Assembly: GCF_032854445.1 (NCBI RefSeq)
Contig: NC_088301.1
Coordinates: 56,184,512 to 56,248,511, forward strand
Reading direction: 5' to 3'
Source of the DNA: Liolophura sinensis
Lineage: Eukaryota > Mollusca > Polyplacophora > Chitonida > Chitonidae
Length of the DNA: 64,000 nucleotides
In this document: positions 13,401 to 28,400 of the stretch, piece after piece
Position numbering within the stretch: the first letter of the stretch is position 1
Layout of the letters: each line of letters opens with the position of its first letter
Made by a program: the position numbers and the translations under genes
The notes under the pieces: model-generated
The model's input: the letters and a program-made list of their open reading frames with translations, nothing else
The model's database searches: none
What the model was told of the DNA's origin: nothing

Positions 13401-16400
13401 CAGAGAGAGTTTGAGTGGAAGAAACCATACAAGCAGTCTCCTCTGCTGAATGCTGACAAGGTATACATAGTATTTGACAGAACATCATCAGTGTTATGTA
13501 GTCTAAGGTGCTCATACTGTGGTTCCACCTTTAATACCCCTTACAAATCCAACACCAGTCCTGTCCTCTGCATGAAATGTACACAGGTGCATGTACTGGA
13601 TAAAACACCTGTCCAACAAATGACATTTATATTGCCTGTGTCAAGCTACTGTGGAAGTCCCTCAGTCTTTCGGTTGGCAGGTTGGTAAAATATTTGATAT
13701 CCTGTCCATTCACTTTGTGCACGACAGCTTGTAAACTTTGTAAAACGTCACAGCTGTTGTGAATTTGTACTTGTTTCTGAGCAGGTTAAATTTGATACTT
13801 TGGGTTATCAAGCCCTATATTTTATTTATTTATTTATTGGTGTCTTACGCCGTACTCAAGAATATATCACTTACACAGCGGCATCCAGCATTATGGCGGG
13901 TGGAAACTGGGCACAGCCCCTGGAAACCCACAACCATCCACAGGTTGCTGCAGAGCTTCCCACTTACGGCCGGAGAGGAAGCCATCATGAGCTGGACTTG
14001 AACTCACAGTGACCGCATTGCTGAGAGGCTACTGAGTCATCACACTGCACTAGCACGCTAACCAACTGAGCCACTGAGGCCCCGACCCTATGATTTAATA
14101 AAGTTTGGAATAAAGTACATATTCGTAAAGTATGGAGTCTGTATAATTCTGAACAGTATTCCAGATGTTTCAAATTGTACATTTTATACATGTGCACCAA
14201 TTTACAGATATGTGTGCCAATTTCATACAATCACAAAGACAATGTCTTGCTGCAGTTATATAACAGTTATTATTTAGTGAATTTTTTAATCACTAATGTG
14301 AAAGAAAAAGTCTTATGGTGTGCAGTGCTGACATGTTATACACCAACAAAGTAAATATTTAACATTCTCGATGAACTTTGAAACACAAGCTTTCAAACAT
14401 TCTGAGTCATTGACTTTAGCCGTAAAATGTTTATGTGCAATTCAGGAAAAGGAAACTAGAGAACCAACCACAGACACTGAAAAGACATCAGTCAGAAAAC
14501 AAGCAGAAGTTGAATCCAAGAAACCTGGAAATAATACATTCAAGACCAACATGGCATCGAACAGCAAACCTAAATCCAGCAAGATCAAATCTAGTAAAAC
14601 TGAAAAGGGCAAGATGGCAGATTCTATGAAGCCTACGCCAGAAAAGCCACAACCAATTCCTGAGGTAAGGAGATATAAACCAAGGAATACATAGATATTA
14701 AAGCTTGTATAACGTAAGGAGAACTAAACACCTGTGTGTGATCATAATATGTTGTGTAAATTTTAGTCGTGTAATTACAGGTCATGTATTGCTTGTTTCT
14801 TCACCAAAAGGTAAATCTGTAAGAAATCATTGATTTTGTACGTGGTTCTAGACTGTTGTGGAAACCAGATGCTTAAAAACTTTTAAAATATTTATATCTG
14901 CCAGTGATTGGTATATGTTAAAACTTTAAAGATGCACAAATGCAATTTTATTTTGCAAGTTTCTCAACACACCTGCATGGCCCCGGTTTCATGAAGTACT
15001 CATAACGTAACGTTCAGTTAAGTACCACGGCAAACAGTACTGTAGCCATTACGTCATCACTGTAGTTGCAAATGTGTAACATTAAAGAGAGCTTCATGAA
15101 ACTGGGCTGGGGAACAAAACCACCGAATTGACTCGTTGGGTATCACCCTACTATTTACCTGATATATTAATATCAACTTCATTGTTTGAATTTAATGTAC
15201 ATAGGTTCTTTATTTCTTCAACCTGTTTGTCTATACAAAGGCAAAGTTCTAATTGAATGGCACTGCATATTTATGGATAAACTGGGAACAGAGCAATATG
15301 GAACTTTTGTGCATGTCACAGAAGTACTGTATGTTTTGATATAGACAGGAAATTGTTTTGTTAAATTATCATGAAATGGAAGAAAAGATTGAATACATTT
15401 TAATATGTGATCTGTTATTTTGTCTGCTAAACCAGCATTGAGCAGCTAGGAGGTGACATACATAAGGATCAATTGAATGAGCAAAGAGACAATTCCATTT
15501 AACACTGGAAATCTGAATTTAATGTTAATTCAAATGGATAAGAAAGATGATATTCATATTCTGTTGAAAGACCATGCTTTATATAATAAAAGGTGATTAA
15601 GTTAAGTGATTTCTGAGGTACCTGACAGAGGTCTGTAGTTTAATCAGGGCACTTTGGTTTCCTACACTCTGACACACTTAAGTGGGTTAAAAGTTCTTCA
15701 TCGTGGTGCTAAACTCCAACCAAATAAATAAGTATTATAAAAAGAGCATTTTAGACATACATATATGTTATCTACATATGAAAACCATTATTTATGGTGT
15801 ACAACACTTGTGCACATTTTCAGCCTGTCTCGGAAGGAAAAAACAAAGTATTTGTCCCAAAAAGCTCACAAAAACCAAAACTCCCTCCGAAGATGTCTGA
15901 GTATCAATTAGCTTTCCAGTGGAACAATCCGTTTAAGCTACTGATCCCTGCGAACACTAATCAGGTACATGTACCTTTTACTTTCCTGCAGAATGCATGC
16001 TGATTTCAGTTGTCTGTCATAGCTTTTTAGTTTAATGATGTACGGGTTGGTTGTGCATGATCTTGTGCATGGTTTTCACTCCCTTATGTTTATCTACCCA
16101 CATTTATTACAGAAGACAGGGCAGAAAGGTGCACGGACAAATATGTTGTTGTTTCTAAAGTGTGTCAGATTTAAATCTGTGTCTGTAGCAGACTTAGATG
16201 ATACCATTCCAGTATACATTTATGTAACTGCTGACGTAGTCAACTGGCAAAGTTGTGCAATACACACAACATATAAGTGTGCAATCAATCCTGTTTCCTT
16301 CAGAAATGAATTTTTTAGCTTAACAGAGAGAAGTTCAGATGAGAATTGTGGGTTAGCATGCTGATAAATGTGAATATGACTCAGATGGTTAAATTGTAAA

Positions 16401-19400
16401 TAACCAGTGGGGTTAACCGTTCACAGTACAAGCTGTCAGCTAGCCCTGCCTGACAGCACATTTGCTCCGATATGTTTTTGATGTCACAACAGTGCAATCA
16501 TGCACCCTTATATTTACTGTTCATGGAGTAGTGGCAGAGGTCTGCAACCTCGCTCCTCTGGCACTCTTAGTGTGTCTCCTATCAAAGTACTGACCTCCAC
16601 AAATATGAGCACTACAATATCACCGGCCACACCTGGTCTTACAGATCATTGTCCCACATTAAAACGAAACCTGTCCATCATGATTGCTAAGGTGAGTGTG
16701 AACAGTGTCGCTTCTCATGTGCAGAGAGCTCCTATTGAAGCAGCACTTCTGCCACCTCAACATAGTTCATTTTGAAGCCAACAACTACTGCAATATGATG
16801 CAAAATTTACTGACAGATGTGACCTAGTACCCCCTAAAAATTACTCCACTTGTGTTCACACACTAGTTCAGTTTTGCGAAAATTTTAAACGCGGCCAAGT
16901 GCTACAAGAATCACCTGTCATTACTCAAACATGAGAAGCTGTCACCATTACGGGTATCATTCGTTTTAATGTGGAGTGATGATTCCAGCAGGCTACTGTG
17001 GAATAAAGGTGAGTGTGCCAAATTTACAGTGCACATATTTGTGGAGGCTAACACTCTCACAGGAGACACCCTATAATGTGACCGGGGTGCAAGATGACAA
17101 AACTCAGGCAGTACTCCAAGAAAAGTAAATATAAGAATGTATAACTGCACTAAAGTGACTTCCAAATCATATCTGAGCGATGGTTCCACTAGCTGTCAGC
17201 ATAGTTTTCAGACAACTGTGATAGGACTCAAACTGATACTGTGCATATATTACTTGCCGTCTAGAATAGTTTATGTCTTATGACAGATATAACTAAGGTA
17301 AGATTTCAGAAGTACACAAAAGTTTGGTGCGATTTTCTCCGGATGGCCTATACCTTAACCTTGTAAATCATATTCCCATTCGCAGTAACTTGAGACTTGA
17401 TTCAGTTTGAAAAGTGAAAATACCAACTAGAAAGTGTTAATTTGAAATCTTGTTATTTTTAATACCCATAGAAAACTGCTTTCATGAAAGGCCACAGTCT
17501 GGGACAGGGTGCTAATTAAACCTTGGATGCAGTGTTGTGTTTGCCTTTGCTTGAAACAAGGCTGACTGATAGATTTGTGTTGTTGTTGTTCAGAACAAAG
17601 CTAGTGTAGGCCCAGACTCTGTGGATATTTGGCTGCATGATGTGATGGAGCTGAGACAGAGGGCACAGGAGTACCGCAACCGCTCCCAGGGTACCCACTT
17701 CTCCCGAGAACACCTGGTACAGCTAATGGCAGAGCAAAACGACCTGTGGGACGTCTCGCCCGTCTCCTCACTGGCAAGTGACAGTCAAAGGTAAGCTGTA
17801 TATTAGTATGCAGGTGTATTGTTAAGTTTAAGAGAGACATTTTCCAAAGGTATGACACATTTCAATGGTTGGGACCAGTTCTACAAAAATAGTAGCAGAG
17901 ACTAAGCTGATGTATCTATAACAACAGCACAGGGTTGAAGCCATATGCTGCCATGCTAGTTGACAAAAACAAATGAGACTAAAAATGCACACATCAAGGA
18001 TGAGGTGTCTTTAGTTGACTGTCTTGCTGATTTGGCCCTATGGCAATCTATGATTTTGCCAAAAAAATGCAATATAAAGGCAGGTACAGTTTTATTTTGG
18101 TTTTGAAGCTGTCCTACTCTCAAAGCAAACCTCAAAACAACCTGCCAGAGATCAGTCTAACTCCGAGTCAGTCAGATGGGCGAAATTTTAGGTCATTTAC
18201 ATGGCACATGTTGTAACTGAGGCAGAGTGAAGTTTAGCACCAAACACGAGAATTTATTTATTTATTTATTTGATTGGTGTTTTACGCCATACTCAAGAAT
18301 ATTTCACTTATACAATGGCGGCCAGCATTGGGAGGAAACCGGGCAGAACCCAGGGGAAACACACACCAAACCTAAGAAGGCTTCTCACATGGGTGCATTC
18401 TCTGGTATGAAAGAATGGCCAAATTTTGGCAGTCTGGCGTGCATTAATTGACTTCTGATCATACGCAAATGAATTTAAGTTTGGTATTTAAAATTTCCAC
18501 TCATTCAATCGTTTTTTTTCCTCTATGCATTAGTTCAGCTGGGAGACTTGTCTACCTTTTTGTAGGATTAAAGTATTAATATCCTTCAAATCTTTGTTGA
18601 TATAAATATGAATACACTTTTGTTTCCTTTCATTTTCCTGTATTAGACACCATATTTGAGTTTCAAATGCATGCAGTGTTATATTTCGTGAGGCTTGGTA
18701 ACATTCTTAAATATTTTAAGAGTTGTTCCAATCCATCGTAATTTCTCTACAGTGATGTTGTGCCCAAGTTTAAGTGATTACAGTAAATGAACTTAAGTTT
18801 TGCTCTGGGACCTGGAAAGTGTATCCCAGGATTCATTGCGTTGATTGTGTTTTTGCTGACTGGGTACCAGAGAGCATCAGGGATGGTCAAGGGATTATAC
18901 TGACAGTTCAAGCATGTAATAAACATAGATCACGCTTCACTGAACTGTTAGTCTATGCTCCTACCACCAACAGTTCATGTTTTCCTCAGTTTTCATCATA
19001 ATGATTTTAGTACCATGTGCTTCGCAACGGGTTGATTGTTTTTTATTATTTTGTGATAAAAGGGAATTTTAAAGAAAACTAAGTGGAGATTATGCGTGAC
19101 TACCTTGTACCTTTATGCATTTAAAGTGTCGTGTCCTGTCAAATATCCATTTGTAAGGAGCTGTGGCAGAATTTAGCATACCGCGAATCAATAACTGCAA
19201 ATTAGGACTACCAGCAGAGATGAAGATGTCAAACTGTATGACTGTACCTGTATGATTCAACATGTGCCAGAATTTCTTGGTTTAAATAATCCTAGATGTA
19301 CATGTATGAACATGTCCTTTGACAAGTAAAACATATTCAGTGTCATTAATTGCTGGATAAAAACTTTCTTACATACATTCTTGCCACAAAACACCAAGGC

Positions 19401-22400
19401 ACAGCTGAAATATTACTGATAGTGCCTTGAGCAAAACTTATTCATTAATATATGTATTATAGTTATACCATATATCCCAAGGGAATAGGCTAAGTAGTGG
19501 TTGTTGTCAGATATACTTTGTCATGGTCAGGCTCCAAGATCAAGAAGCGATCTTAGTCTTAAGTCAAAATTTCCTATCACTGTGAAGTTTTTATTTTCAA
19601 TCTAAAAAGGTCAAAATATTACTTGACATCGTAAATTCTGTGTAAGTTATTGTATCACAAATTTCAGCTAAAATAGCGAAAAGGAACATACCAAATTTAA
19701 TAATTAAAATTTGCTCGTGATCCTGGGACCTGGTGTCTTCAGCATGGTGTTCCTGTGAAGCATCGCTAAAAATTGGAACCAGTATTTTCCAACGCAGTAT
19801 ATGACCAGTAATAATGATGAAAACAACATTAAAACCAAAAGAAAAGATACTTGCATGTAGATTTACCTGCCATGAGGTAAATGTTGCGGCTTACAGCAGT
19901 AAAAGTGCAACATCCTGTGATTTCATTGATGTGTGAATTTCAGAGTTCAGCGATGAGAAGAATCCACTTCCATGTCATTGTGTGTCATTTAAAGTGAAAG
20001 ACAGCACTTGACTAATTTTATGTTTACTGAAAAACTGCCATTCAAAGTATATTAAACCGGCATTAGATATTTTTGTAGATTTTTGTCAACCCAGTTAAAG
20101 GTTAGTGAAACTTCGTCTTGACACACCTTCAGCACATCCCTATAATCAAGAGCAAGGTGATGTCCTTGTTTACTCTAGCTCTCTAACGTCAAAGGTATTT
20201 TCCATATAATAGTCTAAGTAGTAGTAGATATAAGTTGTGGGCTTTGGCGATGAAGGCCCAGGTAATAAATGTAGCTTTCTCAGAAATTGGGCATATTTCT
20301 TCCACTGCACTAACTGTTGATACCGTCATTTACCATAATACATACTGTGGTACTAGGACTGATGTAACACTAAGTTATGAACACTAAGTTACTCTAACAT
20401 ACAAAGTACAGTCTCTGAGATCTGTTTATTGAGCTTTTTTCACCATTTCTTTTTTTTTTTTTTTTTAACAGACAGTCATACAAACAGTTATGCAAATATC
20501 ATACTTGTAAGTGATCAGGAAATAAGGTATGCAACACCATCAGCTAACTGACAGGTGTTTTAAAATTGATATGATCACTGAGAGCAGATAATCATATACG
20601 TGTAACAGTTAGCTACAGTAACAGGCACCAGTCATTCACAAACATATTTCCATATTTGGCATCATAAAAACTGCTCATGTTAAAATGGACCAAAATTTAA
20701 ACAAATAAAATAATTACTGTAATAAAAAGTAAATTCTGATAATTGTGGCAATAGTCCTCTCAATATATTAAAATAAAAACAGATTTTGTTTATTGCCTCA
20801 TATATTACTTAAGCTTTTACCAGAATATTTTAATACAATATTCGTCTCCAACCTCCCCACCACTCTTGTAGATGATAATCTAAAAATTAGTTTCGGTAGG
20901 GCTCATTGGTGGGCTGTCAAATTCATTTAGAATTTCCCTTGAATCTCTCATGTAATGGCGAGTATCCCCATTCTCCATCACTAATGATGTCTGGGTGTAA
21001 ATCTTCACTGTCATGTCACCAATATCAAGACACACTACTTCTGATGTCCGCCCTATCGCAGCATACACTAGCTGCTTTAACCCATCCAGCATCACCACCT
21101 CCTCTTGATATGTGCAGGTGGTGTTAATACTTTCACTTTCATTTTCACTGTTGGTTTCTGCCTCTCTTACCTGGATGATCTGCTGACTTTTCAGATCAAG
21201 CTGATATATGGCACCTCTATCGTCCACAGCAAGGCTGCCCATAGAAGGCTCTGCCGTGACCGATGTCACACAGCTGTCAATCACAGCTCCACGGTTACTG
21301 TATTTGTGTATCATGACCAGGTTTTGTGTTTGTCCAGGTGGCAGATTGTTCACGTATATTGTGTCTTCTGGACCAGTGACAACATAGTGAGGAAGAGTAA
21401 GCTCGCCTTCTACGGCACCAAATCCGCCAATGGTGCGCAAAAGCTTCCCACTGCAGTCGTAACATAAAACCCTTCCCTTTTTACGATCCACTACAAATAT
21501 TTGATCAGCACTGTTCACGGCCAAGCCAAAAGGCTCATACAGAGGTCGTCCGCTTATCACTCCACATCGTTGCCCGTTGCCATGGCAAATCACCACAGCT
21601 CCACCCGATGGCTGGCTGTACACCAGCCTCTCATCAGCTAACCATGCAACTGAATGTGGCTCATGGTCCGCAATATTCCAGTACAGGTAAAACAGTCGCT
21701 TTGGCAAGGTGCTAAAATGGTGGCTGTACAAGCCCATCTTGGTGTAGACAACAATCATGCAGCTCTTGCTATCTGTGATGGCATAACGCCCGGTGGGAGA
21801 CACGCTGACACATGTCGGCTGGATGAGTGGCTCACCTACAGGGCCCAAGAGTGGGTAACTCTGGACCAGATTCATCACCATTGATCCGCCTTTGCAGTCG
21901 TTACCATTTGAGTCACATACATCACTTTCTGCAATGAATGAAGGATAGATTTTTTTGGCTTTATTTCCACAGATTAATAACTTTTTGTAAAATTAATAAA
22001 TGATTTCTCACACTCAGTGTTGGTTTTATAGTTTGGGAAACTGTTGTAAAATAAAGTATCATAATAATGATAAATAAAGGCTGGTATAAAAAAAACAATT
22101 CACCCCACACACTAGCCGAGCATTATTTTACCAGCACTGGTGTTGAACTCCAATCTCCCAATGCATCATGTTCTGGCCCATACCATCAAACAGTAATAAT
22201 TATCTAATGAACATGCATTGTGTGTTAGTATGTACATTTATTCTGATAAGATCAAATGATAAGAGAATTAATGATAGTCTGCTGCCGCATAATGAGTCAA
22301 TGACAGTAATATCCAATTACTGATACACTGTATATTGTATAGTGCATTTCTAACTTGGTTTCAATTAGAACAAGGTTTTATAGAGCCTCCCTGTTAGTGC

Positions 22401-25400
22401 TTGTACAGAGACATAAGATTGAGAGGCAACGCTGAATTTGAGACAGATTTGAGATATCTGAAGAACTCATACAGTTTATTTTTAAATGATTCTTAATATA
22501 GTAACTGATAAACCATTCATATTGCCCTTTCATATTAATATTTTTTTTCCCAAAGTCATACATATGCAGTGCAAGCATCTTGATATATTATATGCATGAT
22601 CTTTGCTCACTACAGTTTCGGTTGAATGCCTCTGTTTTTTTGTTTTGCAAATATGAAACTGAAAGACATAAATGTATATTTAATAAGCTAGTGTGTTAAC
22701 TAAGTAAAAACAAAATTGTTCGTGCGTGGTTAAGGTATTCTAATTCACTGAAATTTTTTTATGAAAAGAGTCATTTTTTCAGAGGTACGTCCTGAATGTT
22801 TGAAAAATGATTGAGGAGTAAATATATTAAGTTATGGCAAGATTTTTACAGATATATGTGGGAACGTGTGGATATTTGTACCGTTCTTGCAGTATGTCAC
22901 AGTTGACAGCCTCTGTCAGAATGTGGCATGCAGTGAATGTGTTTCATGCTGTATACTGAACACACTTGTTCATACTGGAACTCTGCCATACGGAGGCGAA
23001 TAGATCCCTTAATTGATAAGTAAACCTGGAGGATAGAATTCAAGTAAATGTAGGGCAGCAGTCCTCATTGTTATTGCTGACACACCTGAAGTGTATGTAT
23101 ATATTTGCTCATGTTGATGATATTGTACGCCCCTGACTGCCACTATAAACCACCCACTTACATGTGCATGGTGATCAGCTACCACTATCCTACTCTTACA
23201 AATGGTACAAGCAATCAAGTTTCACAAATTCCATTTTATCCAACCAAGCCTATGCTTACGTGAGCTATAATTTTGCTACCCTAATTCCTCAACCTTTTCA
23301 CATCTGAAAGAGCAACTTTCAGTGCAATTTATACACATTTTTTAAGTTGATTTTGGTGTCAGGGCTTCCTAAAAATTAAGACTTTATCAGTCAACACAAA
23401 ATAATGCCTTCAAAATATGCCTGAATAAACACCTGGCAAATACTAGTATGCAAATGGGATGAAGAATTACAGTATACATTTTTTCTGGTCTATGTTTCAC
23501 CTGTAATTGGATACATGTACTAGTTTTGCTTTTTGTAGTATATGCAATGTAATTCATTTCTAAATATAATATAACTTACATCTAACAATATCTGTTGATT
23601 TGGAAAACTTACTCAACAGTTTTGCTTGTGATTAATTGTGGAATTACCAAAAAGAAAACTTTTATCTGGAAACATGAAGAGATGGACATTTAATTGCTTA
23701 ATGTAAATCTGTCAGTATATATGTGCTCATCAGCATACATGTGTTGTCATCTGACCTTGTGAGCATATCCTACATACAAGTAATATATGTGCCAGTGTGT
23801 GTTAATTGGTTAGTGATGTTAATATTTGTGACTAGCGGAGGCCAGTTCTGGTCTGTCTCTCTCCTTACCTAATGCCCAACCATGTGTGTGTTACATGGGA
23901 CGCACTGACATAGATCCCTGTTTTAACAACCTTAGGTGTGATCCGCCATCATTTCATTTACCTTTGATATACCTGAATGTGTAAGAGGTTCACTCACTTT
24001 GTGGCAAAGTTCCAAGACATATTACTTTCCTGCCAGTCACATTACGTTTGCTATATTAGGGTATTACTTTGACTCACTAGGACAGTACTTAACAATTTAC
24101 CTGATAGTATGAAATATTCTCTCGTTATGGTTATATGAACAACTGTGTTGGGTGAGAACATTATTATTTGTCAAATAACATGAGTTCCCAATATTGCCCA
24201 CAATAATGTTGCATTGCCAGGTGCAGTCATCTAAAGGTGCACCTATAACATATAATAATAGATGTAGCTATACGAAAATTTTTACCTGTTTTCATGGGGA
24301 GCTGGAATACAGTAGTTTTCAGGTAAGATTGGTCGACTCTTCAGTACTACGTACTCTTGCTGTCCTCAGCTCTATAACTCACCTGACCTACAGGTGTTAT
24401 CACTACCTATCTACTTCAGTACTTGCCCATTCAAACTGCCTGGAGGTCTATTCAAAGAAGGATATGTGTGGGAATTTCTGGACCAATCAAATCACAGTCT
24501 GCCTGCAGTAAACACCCTTGTAATCCTTAATTCAACCGTGAGAATGTTTTATCACATGGTGCCCTCCCTCCCCCATACGTGTGGGTTTGATAGGCATAGT
24601 CTAATCCTATAAGAATCCTATAAATCATCCCCAACTAAGGCTTATTTTATTTGGGATTAAAAGACCCCAGATACCTGATATGATGATAAATAGTACTAGT
24701 AGAGTATTTTCTTTTTGCTTCACATGTTTTGCGGGTTACGAGTTACAAGTTACTTACAGTAAGGCCATGTCTTCTGAATGACCCTAATCTGAGTGGACTC
24801 ATTTAGTTGTGTTTATTCTGGTCACTTAATACAGAGATACTTTTGCCCTAAAGGCAGATTTCCCATTTACCTGCATTGTTGTACTGATTCATTCACCTGT
24901 CCAGAAGGGGTGTATTGGCTAGATTGGGCTTTCAGTGCAAGACATGATGATCTTTTTAAGTCTAAGGGTTACTGTAAAAGAGATTTATCAGTGCTAAACA
25001 AAACTAACAATAAATGTGATCTGTGTGGATTTTATATTGCAAATACTGTTTGAAGAAATACTGGAAAGATAAAATAAACAGGTAAATGATATGTAGAATA
25101 CATGTGAAAACAGAAAGCACTATTTAGGTTTATTGCACAAATATAGATAATGATAATAAAAAAGATTAGGTGAAAGTGACAGGACAATATATCTTGTTCA
25201 AGGGGCGTAATGATGTATACAAAGGTTTTTTATATATTTTTTTTTCTTAAGGCTGGGTGTAAACTGTAGGAGTTTTATTATTTTTTTACTTTTGAGGTGG
25301 TGCTTGAGGTCATCTGCTGTTTAGACACACTGTGACTCACCACCAACCTTGCTGCTGCACAGGTTTGCACATCAATGTAATGGTTCAGCATTTATCATGA

Positions 25401-28400
25401 GTACAGGCCTTGAGGCGAAATGCTATTTCATGGTTTATGGATGTGTAATAGTCTTTATTTCATGCTGTGACAAAATCAATCTTGGGAGGTTGTGGAAGCC
25501 AATGATATTCAGTGCTTTTACTGAATTGGGAGTGGAATCAAACATTAGCGGGTAGAGACTATTCTATTCACTGTGTTGTCAGGGAGACCAGGTAGAGCCA
25601 TAGTCTATGCCATACTGTTCTCAGCATTGATTTGTACTAGAAGCACATGTACGTCTGTAGGTAGACTGTTTGCGCAGTGTATTTGGAGAAACTAATCCTG
25701 CTGACTTCAGTAGCCATGGTTTTGATTATGCTTTTATTACTAAAGATTACATCTTCTGAGGACCATTGTTATGAAATGTAAAAGGGAAGTGGTTGTTTCT
25801 GGATCATTTTAGACTTATTGTTCGCACAAAGGACGGCTGATATAACAATGCACATATAGAGTGCATTGTTGAGGTATAGCTATGATCACAAGTTGTCCAC
25901 AGCGATCATCAAAAGCCTTCTAGTTCCTTGGGGGCCTAAATTCCTTTCCCGACAGTCCAATTCACTGGGGCTGTATAATGTCTACTACTACTACTACTAT
26001 TGTTTTTTAGCCACAGGTGGGAAGATCTGCCAGCAACCTGCAGCTGGTCATGGGTTTTACTCCAGCATAATGCTGGCAACCTTCATATAAGTGAAATATT
26101 CTGGAGTACAGCATAACACACCAATCAAATAAATAAATAAATATTGCTTGTTTATAAGACAAATTTACATTCAATTCATACATGTTCTGTAACTACATGT
26201 ATGTATGAACATTCAAGTAAATAAATTTCGAAAATTATCGACTTGTAGTAATGATTCAATTTTGTTGGCATTGCAGAATGACTGATGTGTCAAAGTAACC
26301 TGTATGGTCCACATTTTCTGTATGTTATCGAGAGCTTAAGGGTTCACATTATCACAGGAACACATCAGTACTGCAGCTTACCTGAACTGGTAGTAATACC
26401 TATAGTGCCACCAGGGTATGAAGAACTGAATGTAATGATGAGCTTACCTGAGGATGAGATTGAGGTAATGAACTTACCTGGGCTGGGTGTTGTCATGAGT
26501 ATGGGTAAGGGTAGCAGTGGCTCCCCCCTCCTTTGTGTCGGTTAGGTAGGCAGGTGTTCCTCTGTGTCAGTGGCTGTGCTGGCGTTCCCCTGTCTCAGGT
26601 ACACCACACAGCCAGGGATAGCTCCTCTGGGACACTCTAGCAGTGGTGAAGCTGGTTAAATATAGGACCAGACATCTTGTTGGCTGGCCCTTTGGTGAGA
26701 GCAGGCTATCTTGTGTGGCATGTGTAAGCTAGCAGGCCCTGCTCATCAGTTGTACACTTCTCCCACCGGCACACAAATCCCACCTGTCCACACAGGTAAC
26801 ACAGGTCTTGTGGCTCCCTGTTAATATTACTCCAGGTAATATGAACTGAGGATCAGCAACCTCGTATGTTCTGTTTGTGACAGCCCAGGAACGGTCTATC
26901 AGTAATGTCACTGGTTAGCCCATTGCCATGGAAACACACATTCAGGACCACATAAAGCCAGAAACATATAGAAGCAATTGTCTTTTGGGTTGTATCTGTA
27001 GGATGTAATGAAATGTAAATTGAAGCTGACTTAACAATAGATCTGTTCGTTGTTAGGACGTCTCTTCTTTCACCTGGGTTTTACACCTGACAGTGTGTAC
27101 ATGTACCAGCATATTGATGTGAACTTAGGAAGGTTGTGGTGTGGACACAGCCCTCAGACTGTACCAGTTACCTTAGATGTACATGTAGCCTGATTTTTCG
27201 TGGTGCTGTGGTAATGCTCTAAAATTCTGAGGACAGTTCACCAAAGCTGTACACATACACTTTGCCTCATTAACAGAATGATACAATTCTTCAGGATGTA
27301 GTGTATTTGTGGTATGACTTTGAGAAACAGAGTCATGATCCTTTTAAAAATGGCTAGGGTGTTTTGCCTGTATTCTATTAATGATGTGCACTCATCTAGT
27401 AATACAAATTTAATATACCTAACATATTGTTTATGTGTGTAAATGGATATTTAAGTTGTTGAAAGTGTCATACACGCAGCTTTTGTCTTGCTTCAAGAAG
27501 CAGTTAAAAATTTGTTTATGAGTGTCTTTTAGTTTATCGTGTTTAATTGTATAGGGATTTAAAAAAAAATTAATATGTCAAATCCAAAAGAGCAGAATTT
27601 TTTTGGCTTTGATATATTGGGATGATGTGGGAATGTGTTTGTGTTCAGACTTCTTTTGTTAACTTTCGGGGTGTACAGTGTACGTAATTATATGCTGATG
27701 GCTGTTTCTACCGAGGGTAGAGGACTGGAAAACACTTTTTAGTTCATTAACTTGTAAAATAGATGCTTTGAGTTTTATGTCAGCCTGTACTGTCATTTTG
27801 AAACAGCTGTATACAGCAAGTCAGCCCTGGTTTCTCATAACCCATGTTACATTTTGTATAAATTGAAAACATGGTTTAGTACTATTGATTTGTATGTTTT
27901 TTTAAAGAGATTTTTGGCTGAAAAGCATTCAGATCAAACCCATTCAAATTTTTGTTTTTATGTTAGAATAATTACCTAAAGTTCCTAAAATGTATAAAGC
28001 TGGTTGCATCGTAGCTTTTTCAACCTTTACAAGCATTTTCAAACTATGAATAGCACAGGTACTAGTCTGATATTTACAAAGAGGCATTAATTAGAGCTAT
28101 TCTTGGTACATACAGAACATTTGGTTTGATTAGCCAATATGTCAGTATTTTGGGCTAAAATCTCAGGTACGGTCTCTTTAAGAAACTTACATATATAAAT
28201 TTCATGGCATTTTAATTGCCTTCATGTAAGTACTGACAAACAGAAATCACTGTCACAAGTTAATTCAGGTACAACAAGGATCGATATATTAAAATATGGA
28301 TGACCATAATTTCAGGTAATACAAATGTGTGAGGTAACCACAGAATATGCTGTTCGTGTAATATTGATGTGTTGTTGTTGACAGATCTCCACTCTCAGAT

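Larger units (their letters stand above)
21950..28384. other. MDM1 intron 13, right part
   Basis: It contains repeat D (23276-23420), a TAC microsatellite (25981-25999) and a SINE fragment (26011-26143). I looked here on the minus strand for upstream exons of the NHL gene and recognised none. Nothing else is supported. Confidence 0.5.
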
